This document shows, one piece after another, positions 1 to 7,670 of a DNA stretch of 40,067 bases. The notes under the pieces were generated by a model that made no database searches, was not told where the DNA came from, and was given only the letters and a program-made list of their open reading frames with translations. Within the stretch, counting starts at the first letter, position 1; every line of letters starts with the position of its first letter. Source of the DNA: Candidatus Saccharimonadota bacterium (GTDB lineage: Bacteria; Patescibacteriota; Saccharimonadia; Saccharimonadales; Saccharimonadaceae). Position numbers and translations under genes: made by a program. The DNA lies in the NCBI GenBank assembly GCA_017619315.1, contig JAFZSN010000002.1:1-40067 (forward strand), written 5' to 3'.

Positions 1-235
1 AGTACGAGAGGACCGAGATGGACGAATCTCTAGTGTACCGGTTGTGGTCACCTACTGCATCGCCGGGTAGCTATGTTCGGAAGAGATAAGCGCTGAAAGC
101 ATATTAAGCGCGAAGCCCACTCCAAGATAAGGATTCCCTAGGAGACTCCAGAAAGAAGATCTGGTTGATAGGCGCAAGGTGGAAGTATGGTAACATATGG
201 AGCCGAAGCGTACTAATAGGTCCATCGCCTTTTTA
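1..235 (+). rRNA. 23S ribosomal RNA, 3' end (partial)
   Basis: The window opens inside domain VI of 23S rRNA. The sarcin-ricin loop (AGTACGAGAGGACCG) begins at base 1, and the conserved GTACTAAT element near the 3' terminus is at 210-217. The mature 3' end is placed near 235 by the distance from that element in E. coli and is good to about five bases. The 5' part lies outside the window, so introns or insertions common in CPR 23S genes cannot be judged. Confidence 0.95.
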
Positions 236-383
236 TGTTCTAGGTTTTTAGCGTGACTAGTCGCGGTAAAAATCTAGGAGACTTAACTAGCAACCGGTGT
301 TTGAATTTCAGATACCGTGACGCTTTAAAATCTTTGTTCACCTTATGGACATCAATAGTAATAATTAGCGTCTAATTGTTACG
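236..383 (+). other. 23S-5S internal transcribed spacer
   Basis: The 148-base spacer holds no tRNA. Bases near 241-251 (CTAGGTTTTTA) can pair with 267-277 (TAAAAATCTAG), allowing one G-T pair, and form a stem over the start of the spacer. This resembles a processing stem, but its role is inferred. Confidence 0.6.
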
Positions 384-494
384 ATTTGGTGCCCATAGCG
401 CCGAGGAAATACCTGTTCCCATTCCGAACACAGAAGTCAAGCTCGGTAGCGCCGATTATACTGCGAAAGTGGGAAACTAGGAAGGTGCCAAATT
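384..494 (+). rRNA. rrf: 5S ribosomal RNA
   Basis: Helix I pairs ATTTGGTGCC (384-393) with GGTGCCAAAT (485-494), with two G-T wobbles. The internal CCGAACACAGAAGTCAAGC segment (426-442) is the conserved loop B/C region of bacterial 5S rRNA. The length of about 111 bases fits the family, and the position behind 23S fits an rrn operon. Confidence 0.95.
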
Positions 495-499
495 ATAAG

Positions 500-534
500 A
501 AACCACTCGGATAACGAGTGGTTTCTTCTTTTTT
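500..534 (+). terminator. rrn operon terminator
   Basis: A 10-bp stem (AAACCACTCG at 500-509, CGAGTGGTTT at 515-524) with a five-base loop is followed by a T-rich tail to 534. It lies six bases after 5S. Confidence 0.9.
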
Positions 535-564
535 AGAGTATTATTTGTAATAATTCTTAGTATT

Positions 565-600
565 AAAAAAGAGTTGAGCCTCGTAGCCCAACTCTTTTTT
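565..600 (-). terminator. nusA terminator, capable of acting in both directions
   Basis: A perfect 12-bp stem (AAAAAAGAGTTG at 565-576, CAACTCTTTTTT at 589-600) puts a T run at the 3' side on both strands. It sits just beyond the nusA stop codon and separates nusA from the convergent rRNA operon. Confidence 0.85.
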
Positions 601-605
601 GTTGA

Positions 606-1745
606 TTATTCTTCCGCAGATTCTTCTGGGGTGTCTTCCGTGACCTCTTCGATAGCGCTAAGCAAAGAATCTTCAACGTTTTGCTTCTTTTTCTTGGCGG
701 CTGGTTTGTTGATTTCGATATCAATATCGTAGCCGGTAAGTTTGGAAGCGAGGCGGACGTTTTGGCCTTGTTTACCAATAGCAATAGACTGCTGTTCAGG
801 GGAAACAAGTACTTTGGCTTTTTTGCCGGAGATTTCAACCTTGTTGATTTCAGCAGGACTCAAAGCCTCGCGGATGTATTCAGATGGGTTGTCGCTCCAG
901 TTGATGACGTCGATTTTCTCGCGGTCACCGATTTCGTTCATGACGGCGCCAACACGGATACCGCGTCCACCAACAAAAGTACCAACTGGGTCGATACCTG
1001 GGACGGTAGACATGACGGCGATCTTGGTGCGTCGTCCAGCTTCTCTTGCGATACCGCGGATTTCGACGGTGCCGTTTTCGAGTTCTGGAACTTCCTGGCG
1101 GAAGAGGCATTCGACGAAGTCAGCAGAAGCACGGGAGAGAATGAGTTGAGCGCCACGTTCACCGTGTTCGATGTTTTTAACAAATACCTTGATGCGCTGA
1201 CCAACGGAGTAGTGGTCGCTGTCGATTTGCTCGGAGCGTGGCATGATGCCGGATGCGTGACCGAGGTCGATACGGACCAATTTGGCTTCTACGCGAGAGA
1301 CGGTACCGGTAACGATGGTGCCGATTTTGTTCTCGAAGGCGGAAAGAACCGCTTCGTTTTCAGCTTCGCGGAGGCGTTGGATAACGACCTGCTTGGCGGT
1401 GCCAGCGGCGACGCGCCCAAAGCTTTTGACGTTGAATTTTTCGTCCAATTCGTCACCGATTTTGGCATCTTTCTTGATGGCTTTTGCTTCCTTTAGGGGG
1501 ATTTCGGTGGATGGATTGTAGGCAACGTCGTCTTCGATAACTACACGAGTTACATAGACATCAGCAGCGCCGGTCTTGGTGTTTAAGGCTGCGCGGACAT
1601 TCATGTCGCGGTCACCGTTGTCTTTGCGCCAAGCGGCAGCAATAGCTTGCTCGATGACATCTAGAACGGTTTCCTTAGGAAGACCTTTTTCTTCGGCAAT
1701 AATATCGACCATGGCTGACATCTGCTTTAAATCTAGATTTTCCAT
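606..1745 (-). CDS. nusA: Transcription termination/antitermination factor NusA
   Basis: This 379-residue protein has the NusA order: an N-terminal RNA polymerase-binding domain (about 1-125), an S1 domain (about 130-200, beginning IGTIVTGTVSRVEAK), then two KH domains. KH2 carries the IAIGKQGQNVRLASKL signature. It binds RNA polymerase and nascent RNA and modulates pausing, termination and antitermination. The C-terminal AR repeats of enterobacterial NusA are absent; a Lys-rich patch (KKKK) and an acidic tail follow KH2. The start MENLDL is chosen because AGAAAGGAA precedes it; an in-frame ATG 21 bases upstream lacks a ribosome site. The gene is divergent from rnj, and its leader contains a terminator-like hairpin that suggests autoregulation. 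Confidence 0.96.
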   Translation of the reverse strand: MENLDLKQMSAMVDIIAEEKGLPKETVLDVIEQAIAAAWRKDNGDRDMNVRAALNTKTGAADVYVTRVVIEDDVAYNPSTEIPLKEAKAIKKDAKIGDELDEKFNVKSFGRVAAGTAKQVVIQRLREAENEAVLSAFENKIGTIVTGTVSRVEAKLVRIDLGHASGIMPRSEQIDSDHYSVGQRIKVFVKNIEHGERGAQLILSRASADFVECLFRQEVPELENGTVEIRGIAREAGRRTKIAVMSTVPGIDPVGTFVGGRGIRVGAVMNEIGDREKIDVINWSDNPSEYIREALSPAEINKVEISGKKAKVLVSPEQQSIAIGKQGQNVRLASKLTGYDIDIEINKPAAKKKKQNVEDSLLSAIEEVTEDTPEESAEE

Positions 1746-1772
1746 TTTGATTTCCTTTCTAATCAATTTAAC

Positions 1773-1802
1773 TAAAAAACCGCCTCTATCTCAAGAGTCG
1801 GT
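1773..1802 (-). terminator. Attenuator-like terminator in the nusA leader
   Basis: On the minus strand, ACCGACTC and GAGGCGGT (1802-1795 and 1786-1779) form a stem with one internal A-G mismatch and an eight-base loop. A run of six T follows at 1779-1774. It lies between the inferred nusA promoter and its ribosome site, and no other minus-strand gene ends here, so it would act on nusA itself. Confidence 0.55.
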
Positions 1803-1819
1803 CAAATCTGTATATCTAT

Positions 1820-1848
1820 ATTTTAGCAAATTTGTTGCAAAAAAGCAA
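1820..1848 (-). promoter_or_regulatory. nusA promoter
   Basis: On the minus strand the -35 TTGCTT (1848-1843) and the extended -10 TGC-TAAAAT (TAAAAT at 1825-1820) are separated by 17 bases. It interleaves with the divergent rnj promoter, so the two may compete. The predicted leader is about 68 bases. Confidence 0.6.
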
Positions 1849-1863
1849 GAGATTTGGTATAAT
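1835..1863 (+). promoter_or_regulatory. rnj promoter
   Basis: The -35 TTGCAA (1835-1840), a 17-base spacer and an extended -10 TGG-TATAAT (hexamer 1858-1863) make a strong consensus promoter. The predicted leader is about 30 bases and ends with the AAGGAAAA ribosome site at 1891. Confidence 0.8.
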
Positions 1864-1899
1864 AGAGGTACTGAAATTACTTGTAACAAAAAGGAAAAT

Positions 1900-4119
1900 A
1901 TGAATTTAAATGAAGAGAAGAGGCGTGCCCGACTCTTAAAATCGAGGGCAGAAAGGTTGCCTGGGATTAAGAAGCAATTCGAAGAATCACAGGGGCGAAA
2001 AGCCCAAGAATCTGCTGTTTCCGGTGTGGATGAGTTTGAGGCAGCCCAAAGTCGTAATTTTAACTCAAATTTTGCCCCTGGAGGCAAAGATGCGAAATTA
2101 GTGCCTAGTAAGGCTGGAAAGCAGTCTGGGGCCAAGAAAGCGGTAAAAAAGGCCGCTGGGGCGAATTCTGGTGCAAAAAAGGCCGCAAAAACTTCCAAAA
2201 AGAGCGCTCAGGCCAAAACAGAGGCGGAACAGAGGAAAGTAAATTTGTCTGTATCTGTAAAGAAGGGCGACATGGTGCATCATCAGAGGATGCTCTCCCA
2301 GGATGTGAATGCGCAGGCTACGCAGCATATTATTGGGGTACCAGTCAATAAATCTCGTTATAATGGCTATGATGGTACCCAGATTACCAATGCTAGATTG
2401 AAACAGATGAGACCAGATCCCGAGGCCGTGCGGGTAATCCCGATCGGTGGTGTAGGTGATTTTGGTATTGGTAAAAACATGACGATTGTCGAGTATAAGA
2501 GTGAGATGATCGTGGTTGATATGGGTGTGTTGTTTGCTGGGGAAGATTATCCTGGGGTAAACTACATGATCCCTGATATTAAATACTTAGAGGATAATAT
2601 TACAAAGGTAAAAGCGATTTGTTTTACACACGCTCACCTAGATCACATTGGGGCTTGTAGGCATTTGTTGCCGAAATTTGGCACGAATATACCAATTTAC
2701 GGTACAGAATTTACGATTGGGATGATTAAAAAGCAAATGTCGGAGCTTGATGAGGAGCCGGATATGAATTATATCGCTGTGAATCCTCTGAAACACGAGA
2801 AAATTCAGGTTTCGGAACACCTCAGCGTTGAATTTATTCATACTTTGCATTCTATTCCGGGTAATGCCGCGATTCTGGTCAGGACACCAAATGGGACTAT
2901 TTATCTATCTGGTGACTGGCGGGCTGAAACTCGCCCGATGGGGATTCAGACTGATTACGAAAGATTAGATGAAATTGTGGCAAAAGAGGGGATTGATTTG
3001 ATGTTAAACGAATCGACCAATATTGATTCGCCGGGCAAACATCCGCACTCTGAGTATGATGTAGGCGATAACCTTGGTAAAGTGATGGATAATTATGTAA
3101 ATGGTCGTGTGATTATTTCGTGTTTTTCTTCACAGATTCAGAGAATTGAGTTGATTTTGAAAGAGGCAGCCAAGAGGGGTCGCAAGGTGGCATTTTCGGG
3201 CTTCTCGATGATTAATAACATTGAGGTAGCACTTCGAGCGAAGTCGATTAAGGTACCGAAAGATACTATCGTGAAGATGGAAGACATCATTAAGATGCCA
3301 GACGAGAAGGTTTGTATTGTGTGTACCGGCTCACAGGGTGAGCTCAATGCTGTGCTGAACCGTATGATTACGGGCGCACATAAATATATTAAGGTAAAAT
3401 CGACAGATACGATCGTGTTCTCATCGAACCCGATTCCGGGCAACGAGCCACACGTGGTTTCAACGGTAGACGGGCTTTTGCGCGAAGGCGCACAGGTGAT
3501 CCAAAATGGTAAGACGCATCTTACCAACATTGGGCCTTTGCATTTGTCTGGTCATGCTTACTATGAAGATCATGTGGAATTTGTGACAAGAATGCAACCA
3601 AAGAACTATATGCCATATCACGGTGAGTTTTACATGTTGGAGCACAATGCCGAGATGGCTGAAAATGTGGTTGGGATCCCGCGTGATAGGATTTTGGTGG
3701 CCGATGATGGCGATATTGTGGAACTAATGCCGGATAAAACCATTAAGAAGGCTGGCCGAATTCATGTCGGGAATAAGTTATTTGACGATGCTGACCAGCC
3801 GGTGCACGAAGCTGTAGTGAAGGACAGGATCCATATTTCGAGAGAGGGGATTTTCGTGATTGTGTTGACTTTGTCTAAAAAGACCGGGCATCTGATGAAA
3901 ACGCCGGATATCGTGTCTAGAGCATTTATTTACCTCGATAATTCGGAAGAGCTGATTGGTAAAATCCGCCATTACTTAAGGCAGAAGACTGATAAATCGA
4001 TCTCGACCGATCCAGAAATGAAGGTTTTGAAGGAAGAGATCAAGGAAGATATTACGCATATCTTGTTTGATGCGACTGGGCATACACCGATTGTGATCCC
4101 AGTGATCAATAAGGTATAA
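1900..4119 (+). CDS. rnj: Ribonuclease J with long basic N-terminal extension
   Basis: This 739-residue metallo-beta-lactamase/beta-CASP ribonuclease is expected to carry out 5'-3' exo- and endonucleolytic mRNA decay and rRNA maturation. The core begins near residue 177 (IPIGGVGDFG). The zinc-binding HAHLDH is at 244-249, followed by LSGDW, the beta-CASP motifs (SCFSSQIQR, FSGFS, CTGSQGE), LHLSGHA and PYHGEF. Canonical RNase J is about 555 residues; the extra N-terminal 175 residues are rich in Lys, Ala and Ser (for example KKAVKKAAGANSGAKKAAK) and look disordered and nucleic-acid binding. The start at 1900 follows AAGGAAAA and a clear promoter. The open frame runs further upstream, but that part overlaps the promoter and the divergent nusA gene. 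Confidence 0.95.
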   Translation: MNLNEEKRRARLLKSRAERLPGIKKQFEESQGRKAQESAVSGVDEFEAAQSRNFNSNFAPGGKDAKLVPSKAGKQSGAKKAVKKAAGANSGAKKAAKTSKKSAQAKTEAEQRKVNLSVSVKKGDMVHHQRMLSQDVNAQATQHIIGVPVNKSRYNGYDGTQITNARLKQMRPDPEAVRVIPIGGVGDFGIGKNMTIVEYKSEMIVVDMGVLFAGEDYPGVNYMIPDIKYLEDNITKVKAICFTHAHLDHIGACRHLLPKFGTNIPIYGTEFTIGMIKKQMSELDEEPDMNYIAVNPLKHEKIQVSEHLSVEFIHTLHSIPGNAAILVRTPNGTIYLSGDWRAETRPMGIQTDYERLDEIVAKEGIDLMLNESTNIDSPGKHPHSEYDVGDNLGKVMDNYVNGRVIISCFSSQIQRIELILKEAAKRGRKVAFSGFSMINNIEVALRAKSIKVPKDTIVKMEDIIKMPDEKVCIVCTGSQGELNAVLNRMITGAHKYIKVKSTDTIVFSSNPIPGNEPHVVSTVDGLLREGAQVIQNGKTHLTNIGPLHLSGHAYYEDHVEFVTRMQPKNYMPYHGEFYMLEHNAEMAENVVGIPRDRILVADDGDIVELMPDKTIKKAGRIHVGNKLFDDADQPVHEAVVKDRIHISREGIFVIVLTLSKKTGHLMKTPDIVSRAFIYLDNSEELIGKIRHYLRQKTDKSISTDPEMKVLKEEIKEDITHILFDATGHTPIVIPVINKV

Positions 4120-4130
4120 TCCTCCAAATG

Positions 4131-4160
4131 TTCCTCGGTTCAGGCCGGGGAATATTTGTT
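4131..4160 (+). terminator. Probable rnj terminator
   Basis: TTCCTCGG (4131-4138) pairs with CCGGGGAA (4145-4152) with one T-G pair, followed by a weak T-rich stretch. It lies 11 bases after the rnj stop. Confidence 0.5.
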
Positions 4161-4162
4161 TA

Positions 4163-4171
4163 TGTTATAAT
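4163..4171 (+). promoter_or_regulatory. Extended -10 promoter of trxB (leaderless)
   Basis: TGT-TATAAT (hexamer 4166-4171) ends eight bases before the trxB ATG, so transcription should start at or within about two bases of the start codon. No Shine-Dalgarno site fits. Confidence 0.75.
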
Positions 4172-4179
4172 GAGGTCAT

Positions 4180-4947
4180 ATGAAATATGATGTAATTGTG
4201 ATTGGTGCTGGGATGGCGGGGCTCACGGCTGCTATTTATCTAAAAAGGGCCGGGAAGACGGTTGTGGTGCTTGAGTCTGACGTCGCTGGCGGGCAAATCA
4301 TTAGTGCCCTAACGGTTGACAACTGGCCAGGTGAGCCGGGGATTTCGGGCGCGGATTTGATGAAGAAAATTAGTAATCAGGCCGAGGAGCTAGGTATCAC
4401 GATTCGATATGAAGAGACCTTGGATATTACTAAAAGTGGAAACGGCTTTATTGTTACTACCGATGAAGGTGAGCTGTCTAGTAGAGCGATCGTGGTGGCT
4501 ACTGGAACGGAGCCTAGGAAATTGAGTAAAAAACAGGCTGAGGACGCGGGCGAAAGGCCGATTTCTTATTGCGCGACCTGCGATGGTGCTTTGTATAAAG
4601 ATAAAGCAGTGGTCGTGGTGGGAAGTGGAAACACTGCAAAGCATGAGATAAAGTACCTTGAGGGGATTTGTTCGAAAGTTTATCATATTCACCATGACGA
4701 TCCGATTCCGGAAGACGCTGAGGCGGTATTTGTAGCGATTGGCAGGGTGCCAGCGACTGAAATTGTAGCGGATCTAGTGAAACTTGATTCTGAGGGTTAT
4801 ATTGAGTCGGGTGAAGATTGTGTTACGTCGTGCCCGGGCATATTTGCGGCAGGGGATTGTCGCACAAAGGCGGTCCGGCAGCTTGTGACCGCGGCCGGTG
4901 ATGGCGCGGCGGTGAGCAAAGCGGTGCTGGAATATCTGGATAAGTAG
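4180..4947 (+). CDS. trxB: Thioredoxin reductase-like flavoprotein with a truncated NADPH domain
   Basis: This 255-residue flavoprotein resembles TrxB. The FAD-binding GAGMAG is at residues 9-14, the redox pair is CATC (C131, C134), a second dinucleotide motif GSGNTA is at 148-153, and the FAD-proximal GIFAAGD is near the C terminus. TrxB is normally 310-320 residues. Here about 55-60 residues are missing from the NADPH domain: after VYHIHH the sequence jumps to DAEAVFVAIGR. The HRR motif that contacts the NADPH 2'-phosphate is gone. The family role is thioredoxin reduction; whether NADPH is still the donor is doubtful from the sequence. The gene is monocistronic with a leaderless promoter. 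Confidence 0.85.
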   Translation: MKYDVIVIGAGMAGLTAAIYLKRAGKTVVVLESDVAGGQIISALTVDNWPGEPGISGADLMKKISNQAEELGITIRYEETLDITKSGNGFIVTTDEGELSSRAIVVATGTEPRKLSKKQAEDAGERPISYCATCDGALYKDKAVVVVGSGNTAKHEIKYLEGICSKVYHIHHDDPIPEDAEAVFVAIGRVPATEIVADLVKLDSEGYIESGEDCVTSCPGIFAAGDCRTKAVRQLVTAAGDGAAVSKAVLEYLDK

Positions 4948-4957
4948 AAATAAAATA

Positions 4958-4966
4958 TGATATAAT
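4958..4966 (+). promoter_or_regulatory. Promoter of tRNA-Leu
   Basis: TGA-TATAAT (hexamer 4961-4966) ends eight bases before the first base of the mature tRNA. The primary transcript would therefore begin within one or two bases of the mature 5' end, leaving RNase P almost no leader. Confidence 0.7.
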
Positions 4967-4974
4967 ATAGGGGT

Positions 4975-5059
4975 GCTCGGATGGCGGAACTGGTATACGC
5001 GTTCGACTTAAAATCGAATGGGGAAACCCGTGCGGGTTCGATTCCCGCTCCGAGCACCA
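4975..5059 (+). tRNA. tRNA-Leu (anticodon UAA)
   Basis: This is a class II tRNA: acceptor GCTCGGA pairs with TCCGAGC, discriminator A, and CCA is encoded at 5057-5059. The anticodon stem TTCGA/TCGAA holds the loop CTTAAAA, giving anticodon TAA at 5008-5010. A GGG-GAAA-CCC variable arm follows. The T arm is GCGGG-TTCGATT-CCCGC with normal C56. Confidence 0.96.
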
Positions 5060-5060
5060 G

Positions 5061-5100
5061 AAAATAAAAAAGAAGCCGCTTGCGGCTTGTTTTTTATTTT
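5061..5100 (+). terminator. tRNA-Leu terminator
   Basis: AAGCCGC (5073-5079) and GCGGCTT (5082-5088) form a stem flanked by an A tract before and TTTTTTATTTT after. The symmetry would also allow function on the minus strand. Confidence 0.85.
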
Positions 5101-5112
5101 CTAGCGAGGCTT

Positions 5113-5140
5113 GGGAAGGTTTTCCCGCTTCGGGTTTTTT
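5113..5140 (+). terminator. Second terminator-like hairpin with an alternative fold
   Basis: CCCG-CTT-CGGG (5124-5134) followed by six T is a small intrinsic terminator. Its first three C bases are also the 3' arm of an upstream hairpin GGGAA...TTCCC (5113-5126), so the two folds exclude each other. It lies before the 5163 promoter, so it may only back up the tRNA terminator. Confidence 0.4.
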
Positions 5141-5159
5141 GTTACTTAAAAATTTAACA

Positions 5160-5168
5160 TGATATAAT
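5160..5168 (+). promoter_or_regulatory. Extended -10 promoter of the 5197 gene
   Basis: TGA-TATAAT (hexamer 5163-5168) lies 28 bases before the ATG. The leader of about 20 bases contains a Shine-Dalgarno site, AAGGGAG. Confidence 0.7.
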
Positions 5169-5196
5169 GAGGATATAAACATAAGTAAGGGAGCGT

Positions 5197-6165
5197 ATGG
5201 ACAACAAGACAGTATACAAGAAAACTTTAACGTTTTCGCTTAGACGCTTAGCGTGGGATTTGGCGTCTTTTGTTGTAATAGTTATTTTGGCGGCGGCGGG
5301 GTTTTTGCTGGCTGAAAAATTGGCAAATAGCGGTCTGATTGGGCTAGCTATTGGAATCGTGATCGGTATTATTGTCGTAGCGATTGCGTCACATTTTATT
5401 TCGTACGTGTTTAAAGCTGGACAAATTGCGATGATAACAAAGGCTGTGACGGAGGGGAAGCTCCCCGATGACGTGTATAGTGAGGGTAAGAAGATTGTGA
5501 AGGAGAGATTCTTGACAGTTGCAGCATACTACGCGGCTACAAATGCAATCAAAGGGATTTTTAATCAATTAGGCAATGCGATTACGTCGGTAGGCCAAGC
5601 GGTGGGTGGTGATACTGGCAATGCGGTTGGTAGTACTATTTCTGCAGTAATTCAGACAATAGTGAACTACCTGTGTGATTGCTGTCTTGGCTGGGTGTTT
5701 TATCGCAAGGATAAAGGCGCGGTGAAAGCTACGCTTGAGGGGGCGGTGCTGTTCTTTAAACATGGCAAGACTTTGCTCAAGAATCTTGGGCGTGTATTTG
5801 GAATTGGGCTTCTTTCGTTGGTGGTGATAGGCGGGGTTTTCTTTGGAATTTTCTATTTAATTTCGTTGGCAATTCCAGGTGTATATAATGAGTTGGCGAA
5901 TGCGATTTCTGAGCTTAGTGCGGAGGGTTCTACGGATTTGGAATTCTTGACGAATATCCAGAATTTGATGCTTATTGTGTCGGGGATCGGTGGCGTGATA
6001 ATGTGGGGTATATTGCATTCAACATTTGTGCGTCCGTTTATCTTGGTAGGAGTGCTTCGCAATTATATCGAATCTGGTAAAGACGAGGCGTTTACTGAAA
6101 AAGATTTTGATGAGTTGGATAAAAAATCCAAAAAGTTTCAAAAGCTGCATGCTGAAGCTAAATAG
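5197..6165 (+). CDS. Multi-pass membrane protein of unknown function
   Basis: This 322-residue protein has about five hydrophobic segments: residues 19-41, 46-71, 145-167, 205-232 and 260-290. A Gly/Asn-rich stretch (GQAVGGDTGNAVGS) precedes the third, and a CDCC cysteine cluster lies within it. The C terminus is charged and Lys-rich. I do not recognise a named family. The overall look, paired helices with repeated LxNxxRVxG-like segments, resembles uncharacterised CPR membrane proteins. It has its own promoter and AAGGGAG ribosome site and stands alone between tRNA-Leu and the Y-family polymerase. Confidence 0.85.
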   Translation: MDNKTVYKKTLTFSLRRLAWDLASFVVIVILAAAGFLLAEKLANSGLIGLAIGIVIGIIVVAIASHFISYVFKAGQIAMITKAVTEGKLPDDVYSEGKKIVKERFLTVAAYYAATNAIKGIFNQLGNAITSVGQAVGGDTGNAVGSTISAVIQTIVNYLCDCCLGWVFYRKDKGAVKATLEGAVLFFKHGKTLLKNLGRVFGIGLLSLVVIGGVFFGIFYLISLAIPGVYNELANAISELSAEGSTDLEFLTNIQNLMLIVSGIGGVIMWGILHSTFVRPFILVGVLRNYIESGKDEAFTEKDFDELDKKSKKFQKLHAEAK

Positions 6166-6182
6166 TTTTAATTATAGATAGA

Positions 6183-6212
6183 TTGGTTTAGATTGTTGGT
6201 TTTTGCTACAAT
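6183..6212 (+). promoter_or_regulatory. Promoter of the Y-family polymerase (leaderless)
   Basis: TTGGTT (6183-6188), an 18-base spacer and extended -10 TGC-TACAAT (hexamer 6207-6212). Only six bases separate the -10 box from the ATG at 6219. Confidence 0.7.
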
Positions 6213-6218
6213 AAAGAT

Positions 6219-7670
6219 ATGGCGAAGAGTTATATTGCGATAGATTTGAAGTCGTTTTATGCGTCGGTGGAATGTGTGGAGCGGGGGCTTGACCCGTTGA
6301 CGACGAATTTGGTGGTGGCGGATTTGTCGCGAACCGAGAAGACGATTTGTCTTGCAGTGTCGCCGGCTCTAAAAGCGTATGGCATTTCAGGGCGGGCGAG
6401 GCTGTACGAAGTGGTGCAGAAAGTGCGTGAGATTAACCGGGCGCGGGAGCGAAAGTATGGAAAGAAGCTCACAGGTAAGTCGTCGGATGCGGAGGAGCTT
6501 GCCCGGGATCCATCGCTCGCACTTGACTATATCGTGGCGGTGCCAAGGATGGCGTTTTATATTAGTTATAGTACTAGGATTTATAATATTTATCTTAGAT
6601 ACATTGCCGAGGAGGACATGCATGTTTATTCGATTGACGAGGTGTTTATGGATGCGACGCCGTATCTCAAAACGTACAAATGTTCGGCGCATGAGCTGGC
6701 GATGAGGATAATTCGGGATGTTTTGAAAGAGACTGGTGTGACGGCGACGGCGGGGATTGGTACGAATATGTATCTTGCGAAGGTGGCGATGGATATTGTG
6801 GCGAAGCATACGGAGCCGGACCAGGATGGGGTAAGGATTGCGGAGCTTGATGAAATGAGCTACCGCGAGAAACTGTGGAATCATCGGCCGCTGGTGGATT
6901 TTTGGCGGGTGGGGAAAGGTTATGCGCGAAGACTTGAAGCGGCCGGATTTAAAACGATGGGGGACGTAGCGCTTTGCTCGGAGAAGGATGAGGATTATTT
7001 GTATAAGATGTTTGGCGTGAACGCGGAGCTTTTGATCGACCATGCGTGGGGGTGGGAGCCGTGCGAGATAAGTGACGTGAGAGACTATCGTCCGAGCACG
7101 AATTCTTTTTCATCGGGGCAGGTTTTAAAGGAGCCGTATGATTTTAAAAGAGCGCGCGTGGTGGCGCTTGAGATGGCGGACGATGTGGCTTTGAATCTAT
7201 TAAGGAAAAAACTTGTGACGGATCAGGTGGTTTTGACGGTTGGGTATGATAAAGCGAGCCTTGCAAATTATGATGGTGAGACGAAGCCGGATTTTTATGG
7301 GCGGGAAGTGCCAAAGCATGCGCACGGGACAAAGAGCTTAAAACAATATACGTGTTTTTCTGGTGTGATTCGCGAGGCGGTGGAGGAGTTGTTTGATAAA
7401 ACTGTGGATCCAAATTTACTGGTACGAAGGATGACGATTGATGCAAACCGGGTGAAGAGTGAAGAAGATGCTTTGAAAGAGCCTCGTCAGCTTGAATTGT
7501 TTGAGGCGGCGGTGGATGCCGAAAAAATGGAAAAAGGTGGACGAGTGGATGCGGCGATGCTGTCGATCAAAAAGCGCTATGGTAAGAATGCGATTTTGAA
7601 AGGAATAAATTTTGAGGATGGGGCGACTGGGCGCGAGCGAAATGCGCAAATAGGAGGGCATCGAAAATGA
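6219..7670 (+). CDS. Y-family DNA polymerase (UmuC/UvrX-like)
   Basis: This 483-residue translesion polymerase acts at damaged DNA templates. The N-terminal palm begins with IAIDLKSFYASVE; D9 is the first metal ligand, and the second catalytic site is SIDE at 138-141. TAGIGTNMYLAKVAMDI is the finger/palm segment, and the region around residues 225-260 is the thumb helix-hairpin-helix. The DLKSFYASVE variant is typical of the Firmicutes-style UmuC/UvrX group rather than classical DinB. It overlaps by four bases (ATGA) with a YolD-like gene, the usual partner of this group. The length is longer than DinB (about 350), and I see no clear beta-clamp motif. Confidence 0.93.
   Translation: MAKSYIAIDLKSFYASVECVERGLDPLTTNLVVADLSRTEKTICLAVSPALKAYGISGRARLYEVVQKVREINRARERKYGKKLTGKSSDAEELARDPSLALDYIVAVPRMAFYISYSTRIYNIYLRYIAEEDMHVYSIDEVFMDATPYLKTYKCSAHELAMRIIRDVLKETGVTATAGIGTNMYLAKVAMDIVAKHTEPDQDGVRIAELDEMSYREKLWNHRPLVDFWRVGKGYARRLEAAGFKTMGDVALCSEKDEDYLYKMFGVNAELLIDHAWGWEPCEISDVRDYRPSTNSFSSGQVLKEPYDFKRARVVALEMADDVALNLLRKKLVTDQVVLTVGYDKASLANYDGETKPDFYGREVPKHAHGTKSLKQYTCFSGVIREAVEELFDKTVDPNLLVRRMTIDANRVKSEEDALKEPRQLELFEAAVDAEKMEKGGRVDAAMLSIKKRYGKNAILKGINFEDGATGRERNAQIGGHRK

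Noticed and set aside
681..1496. Long open frame of 271 codons on the plus strand
   Set aside because: It is entirely antisense to nusA, whose domain motifs are unmistakable, and the translation has no family resemblance.
1576..1899. N-terminal extension of the rnj reading frame
   Set aside because: It overlaps the nusA 5' end and the rnj promoter itself. The ATG at 1900 has an AAGGAAAA ribosome site.
4823..5182. Minus-strand open frame across tRNA-Leu
   Set aside because: It is antisense to a clear tRNA and its terminator.
5569..5763. Minus-strand open frames within the 5197 membrane gene and similar shadows inside other genes
   Set aside because: They are antisense to genes with better start signals and carry no recognisable domains.
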